Shown here in pieces: positions 11,239-23,628 of a DNA stretch of 64,000 bases. The notes beneath the pieces are model-generated. The model was not told the origin of the DNA. It was given only the letters and a program-made list of their open reading frames with translations, and ran no database searches. Source of the DNA: Cranoglanis bouderius (lineage: Eukaryota > Chordata > Actinopteri > Siluriformes > Cranoglanididae); contig CM042548.1 in the NCBI GenBank assembly GCA_023630585.1, forward strand, positions 3,884,527 through 3,948,526, given 5' to 3'. Each line of letters starts with the position of its first letter. Position 1 is the stretch's first letter. The translations under genes were made by a program, and so were the position numbers.

Positions 11239-14200
11239 ATGGGAGTGAGAGGAAGGGCCACCTTGGCTGTCCTCTTTATCATCATCTTACTTTTCTCCTC
11301 ATGGCTCTGTAAGTACCTTTTTCATGGTGTCGTCACATTAAAATGATGCCCTGATTAACCCATACCTCAGCATTTAAGTAGAAGCAATGATGGCTGGTCG
11401 TGGTAGATGGCTGGATGTGAGACTAAAATCTAATATCTATCTAATATCTATCTAACTCAAACAATTCATTTAATCATTTTATCGATAGCATAATAAGAAC
11501 AATGTTAGAAAAACCAATACTACACACACATGTAAAGGCTGATAACTGCATTCATGATGTCTATTTTTTTTTTTTTTGGTCTGTAATGCTCTAGTCTGCT
11601 GGATGCTGGACGTGTTTCTTCCAAATACCAAAGATGATGAACAGAAAAGACGTAACCTTTTGTTTAAAAACAACAAGCAAACAACAGCGCTAAACTGATG
11701 TACATGGAATTTCTCTCAGCATGAGCAAACTTCCACACTATTATTTTTGGCTTTCATAATTTTTTAGGAAACATAAGGAACGGTTTATTTTCCAGTCACT
11801 TTTTCGAAGTCTCTTCTGTGTTGTTAAAGGTGCAGTATGTAATAATTGAAAGTGCCTTTACATGTCTAATAATCACATAATTTTAAAGATACCTTATAAC
11901 CAACCATTTTTTACAATATTACTAAGCAATAGATATCACTAGTTGACTAATTTCAGGATCCTGTTGACATTTTTCTGACCCAGAAATAAGCACTGCCCCA
12001 GATTGAAGCAAAGCTGCTCCCAAAAAGGCAACAAAGAGGCTGGGGTTAGTTGTAGTAAATGGACAGCATTTAGTTGGTGTTTTCACTGTAGTTGCAATTC
12101 ACCTCACAGCCAGCAGAGGGCTTTAGAAATAACATACTGCTCCTTTAACTGTCATAACTATATTGACCATAGATCAGACATGTTCTACATTTTCTGAGAA
12201 AGACTCTATTATGTTTCATGTAGTGTAGTGTAGTGTAGTGTGGATACAACTGGTGTCGTCATTTGACTGTTTATTATAACAACACAAAGTCCAGGAACCT
12301 GCATTTAGTGGGTGTGTGTTTGCAGAGCTTTATAAATCTAATATTAGTGCCATGACTGTCCTTAACAGCTGACATGTTTTCAACCCTCATTATCATATAA
12401 ATGTTGATGTTTATATCACAGGTTGGAAACGATTACTTTTTCATTATGGTCAGTTCTGAATAGAAATTACATTTTTTATATTCCTGCTCCAGCATTCCAG
12501 TTGGAAATTGGAAAACTCACATGATTTATGAATGAGAAGATGGTAATATTTACCAATATGGCAGCTATCCTCATTGTCTGGCAGCTTACAAAATAACACT
12601 TGATCCAGCACATCTTATTAATATTGCCCACTTCATTGTGTCTTGTTTATTGTTTGCCTTTGGCAATGATTAACCCTATGCTGCCTGTAATATACCTATA
12701 TATGACATTATTTTATCACTGGGAAAGTTTACCTAAGCTTCTGTTTATGACATAGAATGAGAAACTAATCTTTTCTAGAACTTGTCAGTATGCAATCTCC
12801 TGAAATCTTCTCCTAATCCTGCCTCTTTTTTTTAAAATTTATTTATAGATGGTGGTTTGGATCATTGCTGGGACTACTGCCTAAAGGATTCCTTTAAGAA
12901 CGATCAGGTATGTCTATTGCTGTGAATAAAAAGTCTTCTTTAATGAGCTCCTACACCATAAGAGAGACTCAGAACTGTCACTTTCTCCACTTTATTACTT
13001 GCTCTTTGACCAATTACACTTGTTTTCTTAGCCTATCAGTTTCTACAGGAGTAACACCTCATCAGAAGACATCACACCTCCATTGGAGGTGTGTCCAGGA
13101 CAGAAATTCCAGGTTGCTTATTTGCTGATGCATCTGCAGGATGCGCCTGTCTCAACCAATGATGTTTTGCTAAACCCATACCTAGCCAGCTGGGATGAGC
13201 TCATCAAGTATGAAAGCACTTAATACAAGCTAGAAAGCAAATAGCAAGTATAGGGTTCTTCGGGTTTCTTAGAGGTTCTTTGATTGGTTGAGTTCTTAGT
13301 TTCCTAAATGGGTTCTTCTTGACACATTAGAGAAATGATCTGTTATAGGGTTCTTCAGGTTCCTTGGGGGATTCATTGGCTAATTAAGACTTCTTAGCTT
13401 CCTAAATGAGTTCTAATTGAAGATGTGATGAAATAGCATTGAGAAATGATCTGTTATAGGATTCTTCCAGGTTCTCATGGGTTCTTTGGCTAGTTAAGAC
13501 TTCTTAGCTTGCTACAGAGCTTCTACTTAGGACCCTCTCTAAATGAAGTCTCTGTTCTTTGTGAGATGTTCTTTGCCTAGTTAAAATGTATTAGTTTCTA
13601 CTTGAAACCCTCTCTAGAGAAACTCTCTGTTATAGGGTTCTTCTGGTTCCTTAGAGGTTCTTTGGCTAGTTAAGAGGGCTTAGCTTCCTGAAGAACATTC
13701 TCTAGAGAAACTCTAGGGTTCTACACGAAACTTTTGTGCAAAACCAGTACAAAAAGGATACACTAGAATACTGATTAGTCTCAACATACACCTAGCGACA
13801 ATTACATTATACAATTATATTCCATGTATTTTTTAAAAAAGTTTTCATTGTTTTTCTCTGAACTGTTGGTTTTTGCTTTTAGGTTCATGGAGTCCTTGGG
13901 ACCAATGGTGGGTATAATCTCCGAGGAAATTGAGATGAAGACCTCCATTATCCGCAAGCTTGCTAAAAAAGAGGAGGAGGAAAGAACTCAGCAAGCGGCA
14001 GACTCAGCCTCAGATGGTGCATATGTTTCAGTGCACTCCATGATCGTGTCGGAGCTGGAGCAGGGTTTAGTAGACTTTGACCAGTTGACGGAATCAGGTT
14101 GCAGGACTCTACTGCGCCTCCATCGCGCTCTTCTCTGGTTGCAGCTCTTTCTACACAACCTGGCTGAAGAAAAGAGGGAAATGATGGCGCAAAGCCCATC

Positions 14201-14441
14201 CGAGCTCTGTCGAGAGGCTTATCGTCTCACACTGGCTCAGCACCACTCATGGTGGGTGAAGAAGGCGGCGGAGCTGGCGTTCATGGCCATGCCTGACAGA
14301 CAGTTCTTCTACAAACTGATGTGTGTGAGGACGCAGGCAGAGGCAGCAGCTTTGTTAAACAGAGTGGTCAAAGCCATACAGAAAGTGTATGACAGAACTC
14401 AAGTGATGTTGGAGGAACATGATATGCTAGCACTACCATAA
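11239..14441 (+). CDS. gltpd2: GLTP-domain protein 2-like, membrane-anchored ceramide-1-phosphate/glycolipid transfer fold, 5 exons
   Basis: Probable sphingolipid-binding protein tethered to a membrane. Exons: 11239-11308, 11595-11651, 12849-12907, 13032-13207, 13883-14441 (921 bp, 306 aa), all GT/AG. For exon 4 the acceptor TTCTTAG just before 13032 is the one that keeps phase; the nearby AGs at 13039 and 13048 would give an immediate stop. Residues about 8-27 form a hydrophobic N-terminal anchor (LAVLFIIILLFSSWL). The GLTP fold runs from about residue 86 to the end. CRTLLRLHRALLWLQLF (R195, R199, R202) and H242 in HHSWWV match positions that bind the phosphate head group in the CPTP branch, so ceramide-1-phosphate is a likelier ligand than a neutral glycolipid. 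The C terminus EEHDMLALP is family-like. A CPTP paralogue is the alternative; the N-terminal anchor and the chrne neighbour favour gltpd2. Confidence 0.88.
11824..12148. mobile_element. MITE with 17-bp terminal inverted repeats, gltpd2 intron 2
   Basis: Left end TTAAAGGTGCAGTATGT, right end ACATACTGCTCCTTTAA. The ends are inverted complements with one mismatch and enclose 325 bp with no coding sequence. The interior contains CAGCAGAGGGC, a phrase common in short fish elements. The outermost TTAA may be the target duplication. Confidence 0.75.
13225..13735 (+). repeat. Degenerate tandem repeat built on GGTTCTT, gltpd2 intron 4
   Basis: Units of roughly 110-180 bp begin with variants of CTGTTATAGGGTTCTTC near 13340, 13450 and 13630. 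Each contains GGTTCTTTGGCTAGTTAAG and CTTAGCTTCCT. The same GGTTCT vocabulary recurs at 63345-63660. Confidence 0.6.
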
Positions 14442-15030
14442 AGACATGGAGTGTGGACATCTCGGTCATATAATAAGGTGTCCAGTAAGTGCACACAATG
14501 TTGGTGATACCATACAGAAGCACAGCACTTGGGTGATGCCATGATGATATAATGGTACAGCATGCTAGCAACATGCCATAAGGACACACGGCATGCTAGC
14601 AATACCATAAGGATGCACAGCATGCTAACAGTACCATAAGGACACACAGCATGCTAGCAATTCCATAAGGATGCACAGCATGCTAACAGTACCATAAGGA
14701 CACATAGCAGTCTAGCAATACCATGAGGACAAACAGGATGCTAGCAACACCATAAGGGCACAGAGTTAGCAATGTTAGCAATGCCATAAGGAGCCAAAGC
14801 ATGCTATCATGCTCTGCGTCCTTATGGTGTTACTAGCATTCTGTTGGTCCTTATGGTATTGTTAGCATGCTGTGATGCTAGTGATAATGTAAGGATGTAT
14901 AGTGTGCTAGTAATACCATAAGCACACCCAGCATGCTAGTTATGATTAAATGACACATAGAATGCTAGCAATACAGTAAGGACACAAAGCAGGCTAGCAA
15001 TTCCATAAGGACTCATGAAAGTTAAAAGAA
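14420..15030 (+). repeat. 29-bp minisatellite overlapping the gltpd2 stop codon
   Basis: Unit close to CCATAAGGACACACAGCATG followed by CTAGCAATA (29 bp). Clean tandem units lie between 14575 and 14760; the flanks are decayed. The segment 14810-14880 carries units in the opposite orientation (CCTTATGGTGTTACTAGCAT). The first recognisable unit contains the codons ATG CTA GCA CTA CCA TAA that end gltpd2. Confidence 0.85.
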
Positions 15031-15771
15031 ATTCAAATGGAAAATGCTGCCATGTGCACTTGGTCACCAAACTAAACTGGCCCACATTAAGAACAAGACT
15101 CTCTTAGTCAGTGTGTAGTAAATATTTGGCAGACGCTTTTTTGCAAGTCATGATTTTAGCATGTATGGTGTTTAAAAAAAGGCCAGTTTTATCAGGGTTT
15201 ACAACACAGTCATACTGTAATGCCAGTTGGACTCTGACCTGAGTGATTTCACAGACAGTACAAACAGATACACACAGCGAAACGCAATCATCAGTCAACA
15301 GTACTGTTAACACTATCTACGAGTATCACCATTCTGTTGGTGCCAGTCTCGAACAGGTACCAAAGACCATACAACTTCAACCGTTGGACCAACCTGCGAT
15401 TGCAAAATGCAGTTCCAGTTTTCGTGTGCTGAACGTTTATAGTACAGGCGTGCATGGGGATGGGATTGTGTGGGACCCAACAAACAAATCATGCGGGTGG
15501 GAACGTGGGGTCAGTTGTGAAGCAAGCAGGACAGAGAAAGGTCACCTTCATTAATATGGGAGCATACTGGGTGACATGCATTTACCACATTTATTAATCT
15601 TCCATAAATCCTAGTAACAAACTAAGATGTTTGTTAAAAAAAACTATCAGAGGCAAGTGCAAACAAAAATATGCACTGCAGGAGTGGATGGGGTTAGTCC
15701 GAATTTTTTCGGGAGTGAGAACTCTAAACATCAACATATATCAAGGCCATGTTATGTTTCTTGAGATCTAG

Positions 15772-16089
15772 ATGTATTTTGTGGTTATGAAGTACTTAAT
15801 TCGTGGCAACTATTATAACGATGGACCAGCGAAATCAATTGAATTGGACCATTCTGGCCACATGAAGCTAAGTGTGGAGATTTTTCATAATATTACATTT
15901 TACTTAATTCTTGGAAAAACCCTGGTGTCACTGGCGTTGCGACATGGATATACCATCAGCACGTGTCACCTTAAGCGAACTCTCAAATTGAATAGACTGA
16001 CTTTAACCCGTTCCTACCAAATGGTTAACTGGAGGCTACGTATTAAGTATGATGTCCCACGATATATTAAGTCTAAGTCTATGGGCTAA
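15772..16089 (+). pseudogene. Possible fragment of an integrase-like/transposase N-terminal helix-turn-helix region
   Basis: An open frame of 105 codons contains ELDHSGHMKLSVEIFHNITF and GYTISTCHLKRTLKLNRL. The second stretch reads like the recognition helix of the HTH that precedes an integrase-type catalytic core in some fish transposon proteins (pattern: hydrophobic, ISxxHLKRxLKxNxL). No catalytic domain follows: another transposon end begins at 16117. I could not confirm a family. It could be a decayed mobile-element exon or a chance frame. Confidence 0.3.
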
Positions 16090-16116
16090 GATACTTAGTT
16101 TCTGACCTTGAAATAC

Positions 16117-16385
16117 ACTATATGGCCAAAAGTTTGTGGACACCTGACCATCACACCCATATGTGCTTGTTGAACATCCCATTCCAGATTTAGTCCCGCT
16201 TTGCTGTTACAATAAGCTCCACTCTTCTGGGAAGGCTTTCCACCAGATTTTGGAGCGTGGCCGTGGGGATTTGTGTTCACTCAGCCATTGAGAGCATTAG
16301 TGAGGTCAGGAACTGACGTTGGACGAGGAGGCCTGGGGTGCAGTTGGCTTTCTGGTTCATCCTAAAGGCGTTCAGTGTTCAGCTT
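16117..16385 (+). mobile_element. Short fish DNA transposon fragment with ACTATATGGCCAAAAG terminus
   Basis: Left terminus TATGGCCAAAAGTTTGTGG, then CCATTCCAGATTTAGTCCC and TCTGGGAAGGCTTTCCACCA. The second copy at 23904-24319 keeps the opposite terminus as the inverted complement, which shows that the family has terminal inverted repeats of about 50 bp. Confidence 0.65.
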
Positions 16386-16746
16386 AATGGCATTTTCTTG
16401 TCGTTAAGCTTTTTCAAAGCCCAGCATAATTTTTTGCTCACAGGAGAATCATCTGTCTGTGCTGGGTGCTTACTGATTTCAGTCATGTTTTTCTTTCCAA
16501 ACAGACTGAGATGGGGGTGGAGTGAATGGGTGTTTGGGGATGGCTATAAAATGGCCCATGTAAACACGAACAACCTTTACAGGCTGTAAGGCACTTTTCC
16601 AAATGGGTTTTTTCATCCCCGTAATACACTTGAGCTGAAACCATGGCTTTAATCATTTTTTTTATCATGTTCTACATATTTTCCAGGTTATTCTTATTAA
16701 GTAAGAAACAAAAACAAATCTACTATTGTACCTTTAATTTGTGACC

Positions 16747-16793
16747 AACCCAACCCCCTCCACCCAACCCAACCACCCCACCCCCACCCCACC
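16747..16793 (-). other. G-quadruplex-prone tract
   Basis: The minus strand carries runs of 4, 5, 4, 3, 3, 5 and 3 guanines separated by short loops (plus strand CCACCCCACCCCCACCCCAC). It is not near a known promoter. Confidence 0.6.
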
Positions 16794-18574
16794 AGAAATA
16801 GCCGTGTCTCACAGGCTCTATAGTGCTCACAGCTCTGGTTTCTGGTACATTGTGTACAGTGGTAGAGCTGGATGTGTGGGATGAACCGCACCCAGGGATT
16901 GTACAACCTGAACTTTTCCACTAGGAGGTGCAGTTAACTTCACCAAACAGTAGAACTGCACAAGAGACCCAGAGTCTTGCATCTTGAGACGACTTTAAGT
17001 TATTAAGCTGCTCTAGTTCAGGATGTGCTCGAGAATTAAACAGAACATGTAAACTTAATCAACCGGAGAAGAGAATATTTAAATGCTTTTAATGCTTCCT
17101 GCTCTTACGCATCAGAACCTGATTAAATCAGGATCAGATCTTATTCAGTTGTTGTTGTTGTTTTTTTAAGCAGATATTAGTAGAACACTAACAAACACAA
17201 TTTAGCCCCAAGTCTGTCATGTGTTTGAATCTGATGGTTATGAAGTTTATTTCACAACAACCAACACAAGCAGGAGTGTTTTATGCATTAAATCTGTATA
17301 ATGTAGTGTAACATAGTAAAATCTGACCTGTGACAGCACTGTGTGTGTGTGTGCGTGTGTGCGTGTGTGTTTGTCACCTGCTTATGACAGGTCTATTTTA
17401 GACTCCCAAATACCATTAATGCGCCTTAATCTCTCTTTCTCTCTCTCTCTTTCTCTCTCTGCTACTGTCATTCGTACACAGAGAAAAAGAGAGGAGAGAA
17501 AGGTGGCAAGAGACAGAGATTACAGTAATGAAATGTGAAAGTCAGACTGGATTTAAATTGGATTATGAATGAATTGTTGCCATATGTTACTTTAAATGAC
17601 TGACATTCTAAATCTAATATTCTCAGCAAGAAATGTCAGTTTGTGTTTGTTTGTTTGCGTGTGTGTGTGTGTGTGTCTATGTGTGTGTTGAAGGTTGCTA
17701 AATAGACGTAATGGCAGATTTAGGCCCTGTATTCATCTATGAACTCACTTTTTCACCCTGAGCCATACAGTTTAAACGTGCTGTATTAGTTTTTTTCCAT
17801 TATATACGACAAAACAGACCACATTCAAATTTCCATGTAGCTCTTGATTTTGCATTTTATTTGGTTAATAATTTCAAGCTTAAAACATTTTTTACATTCC
17901 ATAGCATCACATTCTTCTTTTCAAATGAGAAAGCAACAAGAATAAAAATACACACTCTGTTTTTTTTTGTTTGTTTTTTTTTGTAATTTTCGAAGAAAAA
18001 AAAAATGGCCACACAATCAAACCATGTATTATATACCTGACTTTCAGATGTACATAGAATAATATATCTATCTATCTATCTATCTATAATGCTTATAATA
18101 TACTACATTTCATATTGCTACACTCTGACCAACTCAAAAAGGCAATCCGAAAGATAATACGCAGCGTAATATTGCTTTTTCAACGCATCACCTTTGTCAT
18201 GGTTATTTGTTCTGTCAGCTGTGAAATGGTGGCAATTAACACTGTAGGTACAGTTTCCTCAGTGATCCAGGGATAAAAAATGATGCAGTTCATGAAATCC
18301 GTTTACTCCACCAGGAGGTAGCGTTTCTTAAAAATCTGATTTTATATTTTAAACATTGTAGCTATGTGTGTTGGGTGTAAAACACAGAAAAGTCATAAAT
18401 GTCATGTCTAAATTTGCAATGCAGGTGTCACATTTTTTTCATGATATGCCAACAAGAATGGCTGTGAAAGACACGAGTAATGATATGCAATACGAAACCT
18501 GTGGCTTATGAATATTTATGACTTGGACCCCTGTGGTCTGAAAGATCAGCTATCCACTGCAGTATCAAATATTC

Positions 18575-18578
<4 letters not shown>

Positions 18579-18619
<41 letters not shown>
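18579..18619 (+). repeat. (GA)n microsatellite
   Basis: About 20 perfect units, intergenic. Confidence 0.92.
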
Positions 18620-18621
<2 letters not shown>

Positions 18622-18736
18622 CACAGGAGTTGCCTCGAGCACACACACAATTACAGCAATGAGGAATGGCCAGGAAGACAGGAGGAAGAATGGCAAGGTG
18701 TGGAAAAAATTAAGGTAAACAAATAAATACACGTAC

Positions 18737-18739
<3 letters not shown>

Positions 18740-18814
<75 letters not shown>
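18740..18814 (+). repeat. (CA)n microsatellite
   Basis: About 37 perfect units. Confidence 0.93.
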
Positions 18815-18816
<2 letters not shown>

Positions 18817-19123
18817 GAAATGATGTTAGTATGTTCCAAAGAAAGAGAGATCAAGAAGTTCACAAAGAAAGAATGAAAGAAAAAGTAGAGATCAAGAAAT
18901 CCAGAAAAGGAAAGAAAGAAAGAGATAAAAGGAGAATGGAGAAAAGATCATTTGATATGAAGAAAAAGTAAGAAAAAAAAAGAAAAAGGGGGATGGGAGG
19001 AAAACGGACTGATGGGGGAGGGATGGAGGGATGACATGCCCTCTCTGTCCCGGATTATCCAATCAGATTAAGAGATTTGGCAGGTAGGGGGAGAGCACAC
19101 ATATCTGCTCTGCTGGAGGACAC

Positions 19124-19125
<2 letters not shown>

Positions 19126-19182
<57 letters not shown>
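19126..19182 (+). repeat. (GT)n microsatellite
   Basis: About 28 units. Confidence 0.93.
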
Positions 19183-19183
<1 letters not shown>

Positions 19184-19734
19184 CGTGTTCCCCTTAATCA
19201 AAGAACAAAAAGGAAGTGAGTCAAAATAGACAGATTTGTCTCGGCCCAGGTGAGCATACTGAGAAAAAAAAGACGAGTGAAAAAAGATGAGCGAAGCTGT
19301 TTTTGGTTTATGCATGGAATGATTTCTTATTTTCTGAAACACCTCCCACCCCCCACCCCCCCACACACACAAAAGCCTTAGACACACCACTTTTGTATTT
19401 TTCTACAATCTCTATCACTCGACCATTAATGGAGAGTGAACGCTCCCAAAATATATATGACATAGAACAAAAATGAGGATAAAAGAAACATACTATGCAC
19501 ACAAGTATGCACACATACTCTCACACACACTACACACCCTTAGTGGCATATATAACCATATATGCACGTGCACACACTCCTACATAAACACACATCTTCG
19601 CAGTTCTTCATTTTCACTCACCAATCAAACTAGACCAAATGCAAATCAATACAAACAACAGCATCTTTTTTTTTTAAATCTACGTGAAATACATTATTAT
19701 ACATGCAAAACTATAATATATTACTTATTTATAC

Positions 19735-19738
<4 letters not shown>

Positions 19739-19813
<75 letters not shown>
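19739..19813. repeat. (TA)n microsatellite 1 of 3
   Basis: About 37 perfect TA units, self-complementary. Confidence 0.93.
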
Positions 19814-19815
<2 letters not shown>

Positions 19816-20193
19816 CAAGCGTAAAAAGCTACACCTCGTGTAAATGAGGTGTGCTGGATGGAGAACGTGTGCGTGACGTCAGCAGTGATGATCAAATGAG
19901 AGCGAAATTCAGATTTTCGCCCTTTTAGACACAATAGTGATATAAATGTTATCATTTTTAGCCCAATGTTGTCGTCTGGTTATATTTCTTAAGCGTAAAT
20001 ACAAACATTAAGAGCAGCCGATACACGAACGATACAACGACGCGTGCCGATGGTATTTTCGGCGTCTTGCACGTGTTGGCCAACCAGAGACTAGTATTTT
20101 CCCCTGCTGGTGTAAATGAAGTCAAATCCAGTGGAAAATGTAGCTAGTGTAAATGTAGCTGCATAGGTGAAATGTTTTCTATATACGTCAGCC

Positions 20194-20196
<3 letters not shown>

Positions 20197-20281
<85 letters not shown>
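20197..20281. repeat. (TA)n microsatellite 2 of 3
   Basis: About 42 perfect TA units. Confidence 0.93.
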
Positions 20282-20285
<4 letters not shown>

Positions 20286-20315
20286 GCCCAGTTACTTGCA
20301 TTACAAAGTGTCGTG

Positions 20316-20321
20316 TTTATT
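20316..20321 (-). other. Candidate atp1b2 polyadenylation signal
   Basis: AATAAA on the minus strand, about 655 bp after the atp1b2 stop. No closer AATAAA was noticed on that strand. If used, the 3' UTR would contain the third (TA)n array. Confidence 0.25.
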
Positions 20322-20690
20322 GATATCTGAGGAATTTCAGGGTGCAAGGATATATCGTATACTCTGGTTCAAGTTGTAGCTTAGAAAATATACGCATCAT
20401 TAGTGTGTAACTGTAGAAGGGAATTCACACACATACACACTCACATGCAGAAAAAGGGTGATAACAAGGAAACTACACGCTTAATTTTTTTAACACCCCC
20501 TTGCTCTTGATTCATATCGTACAATTATGATGTCGGTGTTTTGCCCCATTTTGAGTCATGTGATCCGATGATCACGACCTTGCCGTCTCGCCATCACATC
20601 CTCACATCAATGTATCTGTAACATTATAGTCATGCAGTATAAATAGATTTCTCATGTTCAGATAAAATTGGTAATACTTGGAAACACTCA

Positions 20691-20691
<1 letters not shown>

Positions 20692-20789
<98 letters not shown>
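20692..20789. repeat. (TA)n microsatellite 3 of 3, followed by (CA)n
   Basis: About 39 TA units to 20770, then about 9 CA units. Confidence 0.93.
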
Positions 20790-20975
20790 AATACACAAAT
20801 TCGGCTTATTTGTTTGATGTAACACGTTTGATTGTTTGAGAACGTTGTGCCTGGTGTGTTTTTCTCAGAGCATCCTGTATATGATACAATAGACTGCATG
20901 GTGTATGTGTGTGTAAAGCAGATGTATATGTGTATACGCAAGAGCGTATAAGGACGGCACAGACTTCCTTCAAAA

Positions 20976-23552
20976 TTATTTTCTCGAGTTGATCCTCAGC
21001 TTGAATGAGACGCGGCCGGCGAACTTGTCGCGGTCGTTGTTACTGTGGATATTCCTGGCGATGATCTTGCACTCCACGTTCACGTCTGTGTTCAGCGTGA
21101 TGTTCATGAACTTGACGGCCACCAGAGGTTGCGAGTAGTTCACCTGCGGTGCAGAGCGATGGTTACTAGCTGGTTTGTTGTGATCTCCGTGTATTGGCTG
21201 ATAATGCGATTAGTTTAATGTGTTACTAGTTTTTTCCCACTTTTTTCTCCAAATTGGTCACCTGCCAAAAACCCACCCACCAGTCAACTCCCCCCACCAT
21301 ACAACAGCTACCAACTTTGGAGGGTGAAGGCTATTATGGGCATCCTCCAAGACATGTAAAGCCAGCCAGTGTACAGCGCTACACACTCAGAGGAAAGCGC
21401 TATCCACCCTCTTCCACATACACAAGTTCACAGACGCTCAGGATTGGCTATTGTCGCTGTGACTGATAGGGGAGCGAGAGTACTCCATCCCTCTCACACA
21501 TTGTTCACGGCCAGTTGACAGCCTGCTCGTTAGTTATTTAACATTTATGGAAGAGTCTCGAGTATCAGCACTTACTAACAATGAATTCTGTCTTACATTC
21601 TGTCTAATATTAACTTCAGGAGAAAGTGAAGGAACGACCTTCTATCTATACCCACTATCATGTAAGTGATAACAGGAGCATACATTTTCGTACCATAAAT
21701 TTTCGGTGTTGGTACGTACCTGTGCCTTCTTGCCGTAGTACGGGAAGTACATGAGGTTGAAGGTGCCATTGGGAGGAAAGTACGCCACCTCCCCCATCTT
21801 GTCTGAGTCATCACCCTAGAGCAAGAGGTTAAGAGAGAGACAGTAGGAGAACGATAGAGAGTTGATAGGAAAAGATAGCCTTATTAAATTTAAGACTTTT
21901 CAATCCAGAAAAAAAGACCAGAAGAAATAAAAGCACTGCCTGTTCACTCACCTATCATTACACATGCAAATCACGCCTGTCGAAACACAACCCCGTCCAT
22001 CCTGCTATGACTTTTACACAAACTATTTTGCACCCATGTGTTGAACCAAAAAAAAAGGACGACTATGCTATTTCTTCACTCTCTCGTGCCGGTTTTTAGG
22101 TAATGCGTTGTATTTACTTTGACTGTAGTAGCCATTGATATGAAATGACTACATCAATCAGATATAGAGCTTTCATAAATTCGTTTAATACATTTAACGA
22201 ACTACATTTTACACCAAAACTTCTCAATTCTATGTCTATTTCTACAAAAATAATAGCTACTTCTGCTTCTAATGAAGCTAGATCATAGCTAATTCTACAT
22301 TTATTCTTTCTACTACTTTGGTCTCTATATTTCTGTCATTCTTACCCATTCATCTAGGTTGATTTTGTATTTCTTAAAGAGGAAAACAAGAAGAAAATGT
22401 ACGAACAATTGAAGGGATAAAAAGGGGAACAGTCAATAATTAAAGTTGACAGATTAAGAAAAGAGAGTGGGTGGAAATTGGGCAAGAACAACAACAAAAA
22501 AAATCAATTTGACACTAAGTTACAACTCAAAAAGGACATAAAATTAACACAACTGAAAATGTTCCTGGAAAACAAAACCCATTGAACTTGTCCAAACGTA
22601 ATGTTTTTGATAAACTTATATATATACTTGCTAATAATAACTAGATGTAGGTCCACTGAAAAAGCAAATGGAAAAGTTTCCATTTAAACGTGTAGCAAAT
22701 GTATTTCCAATGACAATATGAATTGCTGTATGATTCCATACACTGATGTCAAGTAAATGTTAAATATTCTGAGAATGAGTAACATGACAAGCTGCATTTT
22801 TTTGTCTTATTAACTTCAACAAAGAGAAAATAGAGAGGTTGGTGAGGGAATGACTGTTTATAGCATATAACATTAAATGTATCTATAAACAGATAAAAAG
22901 TATAATGTGTCAGTCTTTAATACATGAGGAAATGTTGAAACTTCGGTAAATTGCTGTGGTATAAGAGGAATAAAACACTTTGGGATGTGCACTTATCAGA
23001 AAATAATCGACTTTTGGAGGAGTAACATACTTTCCAATTGAGGAAAAAGTTTTATACCCAAGCTCAGAGAGTCAAAACATAACTCAATACCATTGGACTT
23101 AATGCCCATGGTGTGCATTTCCAGTAGTGAAACTAAACCTGATTACAATCAGTCCTAACCCTGTACAGCATGCTGTCCTGAAACGATCCATCAAATTCTC
23201 TCTAGTTGGTTTGGTTCCAGCTGGGTTGGCATTACAATATAAACATATACACTGTATATTCTGTTTAAGTCTACAGATGTTTGGAAATCCATTATGTGAG
23301 ACTGAATCGGAAATTGATTCTGAGCTAAAGGAAACAATTTAACGATCGGCTAATCTAACATTTAGTTTGCTGTGTGAACAGGGTTAATGAAAGTTTAATA
23401 GGAAATAGATCCAGAAACAAAAAGACGTCCAGGGAAAAAAAAAAGTGGACAAAAGAGAGAGATGGATTACCTTGGGACCGCAACTAACAGACGGTGCTGG
23501 GCCATCCTTCCCTGGCAGCATACCGATCACCTGAGAGAGAGGGGGAGAGAGG

Positions 23553-23628
<76 letters not shown>

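Larger units (their letters stand above)
15031..20975. other. Intergenic region between gltpd2 and atp1b2 (convergent)
   Basis: About 6 kb between the 3' ends of two convergent genes. Apart from the repeats listed separately I see no gene. It is AT-rich from 17.0 to 18.5 kb, purine-rich at 18.84-19.05 kb, and very rich in simple repeats from 18.5 to 20.8 kb. Confidence 0.6.

Noticed and set aside
11063..11248. 61-codon frame overlapping the gltpd2 start
   Set aside because: Different frame from gltpd2, no homology seen; at most an upstream ORF.
13040..13050. Alternative acceptors at 13039 and 13048 for gltpd2 exon 4
   Set aside because: Both put TAA in frame within a few codons; the AG at 13030-13031 keeps phase.
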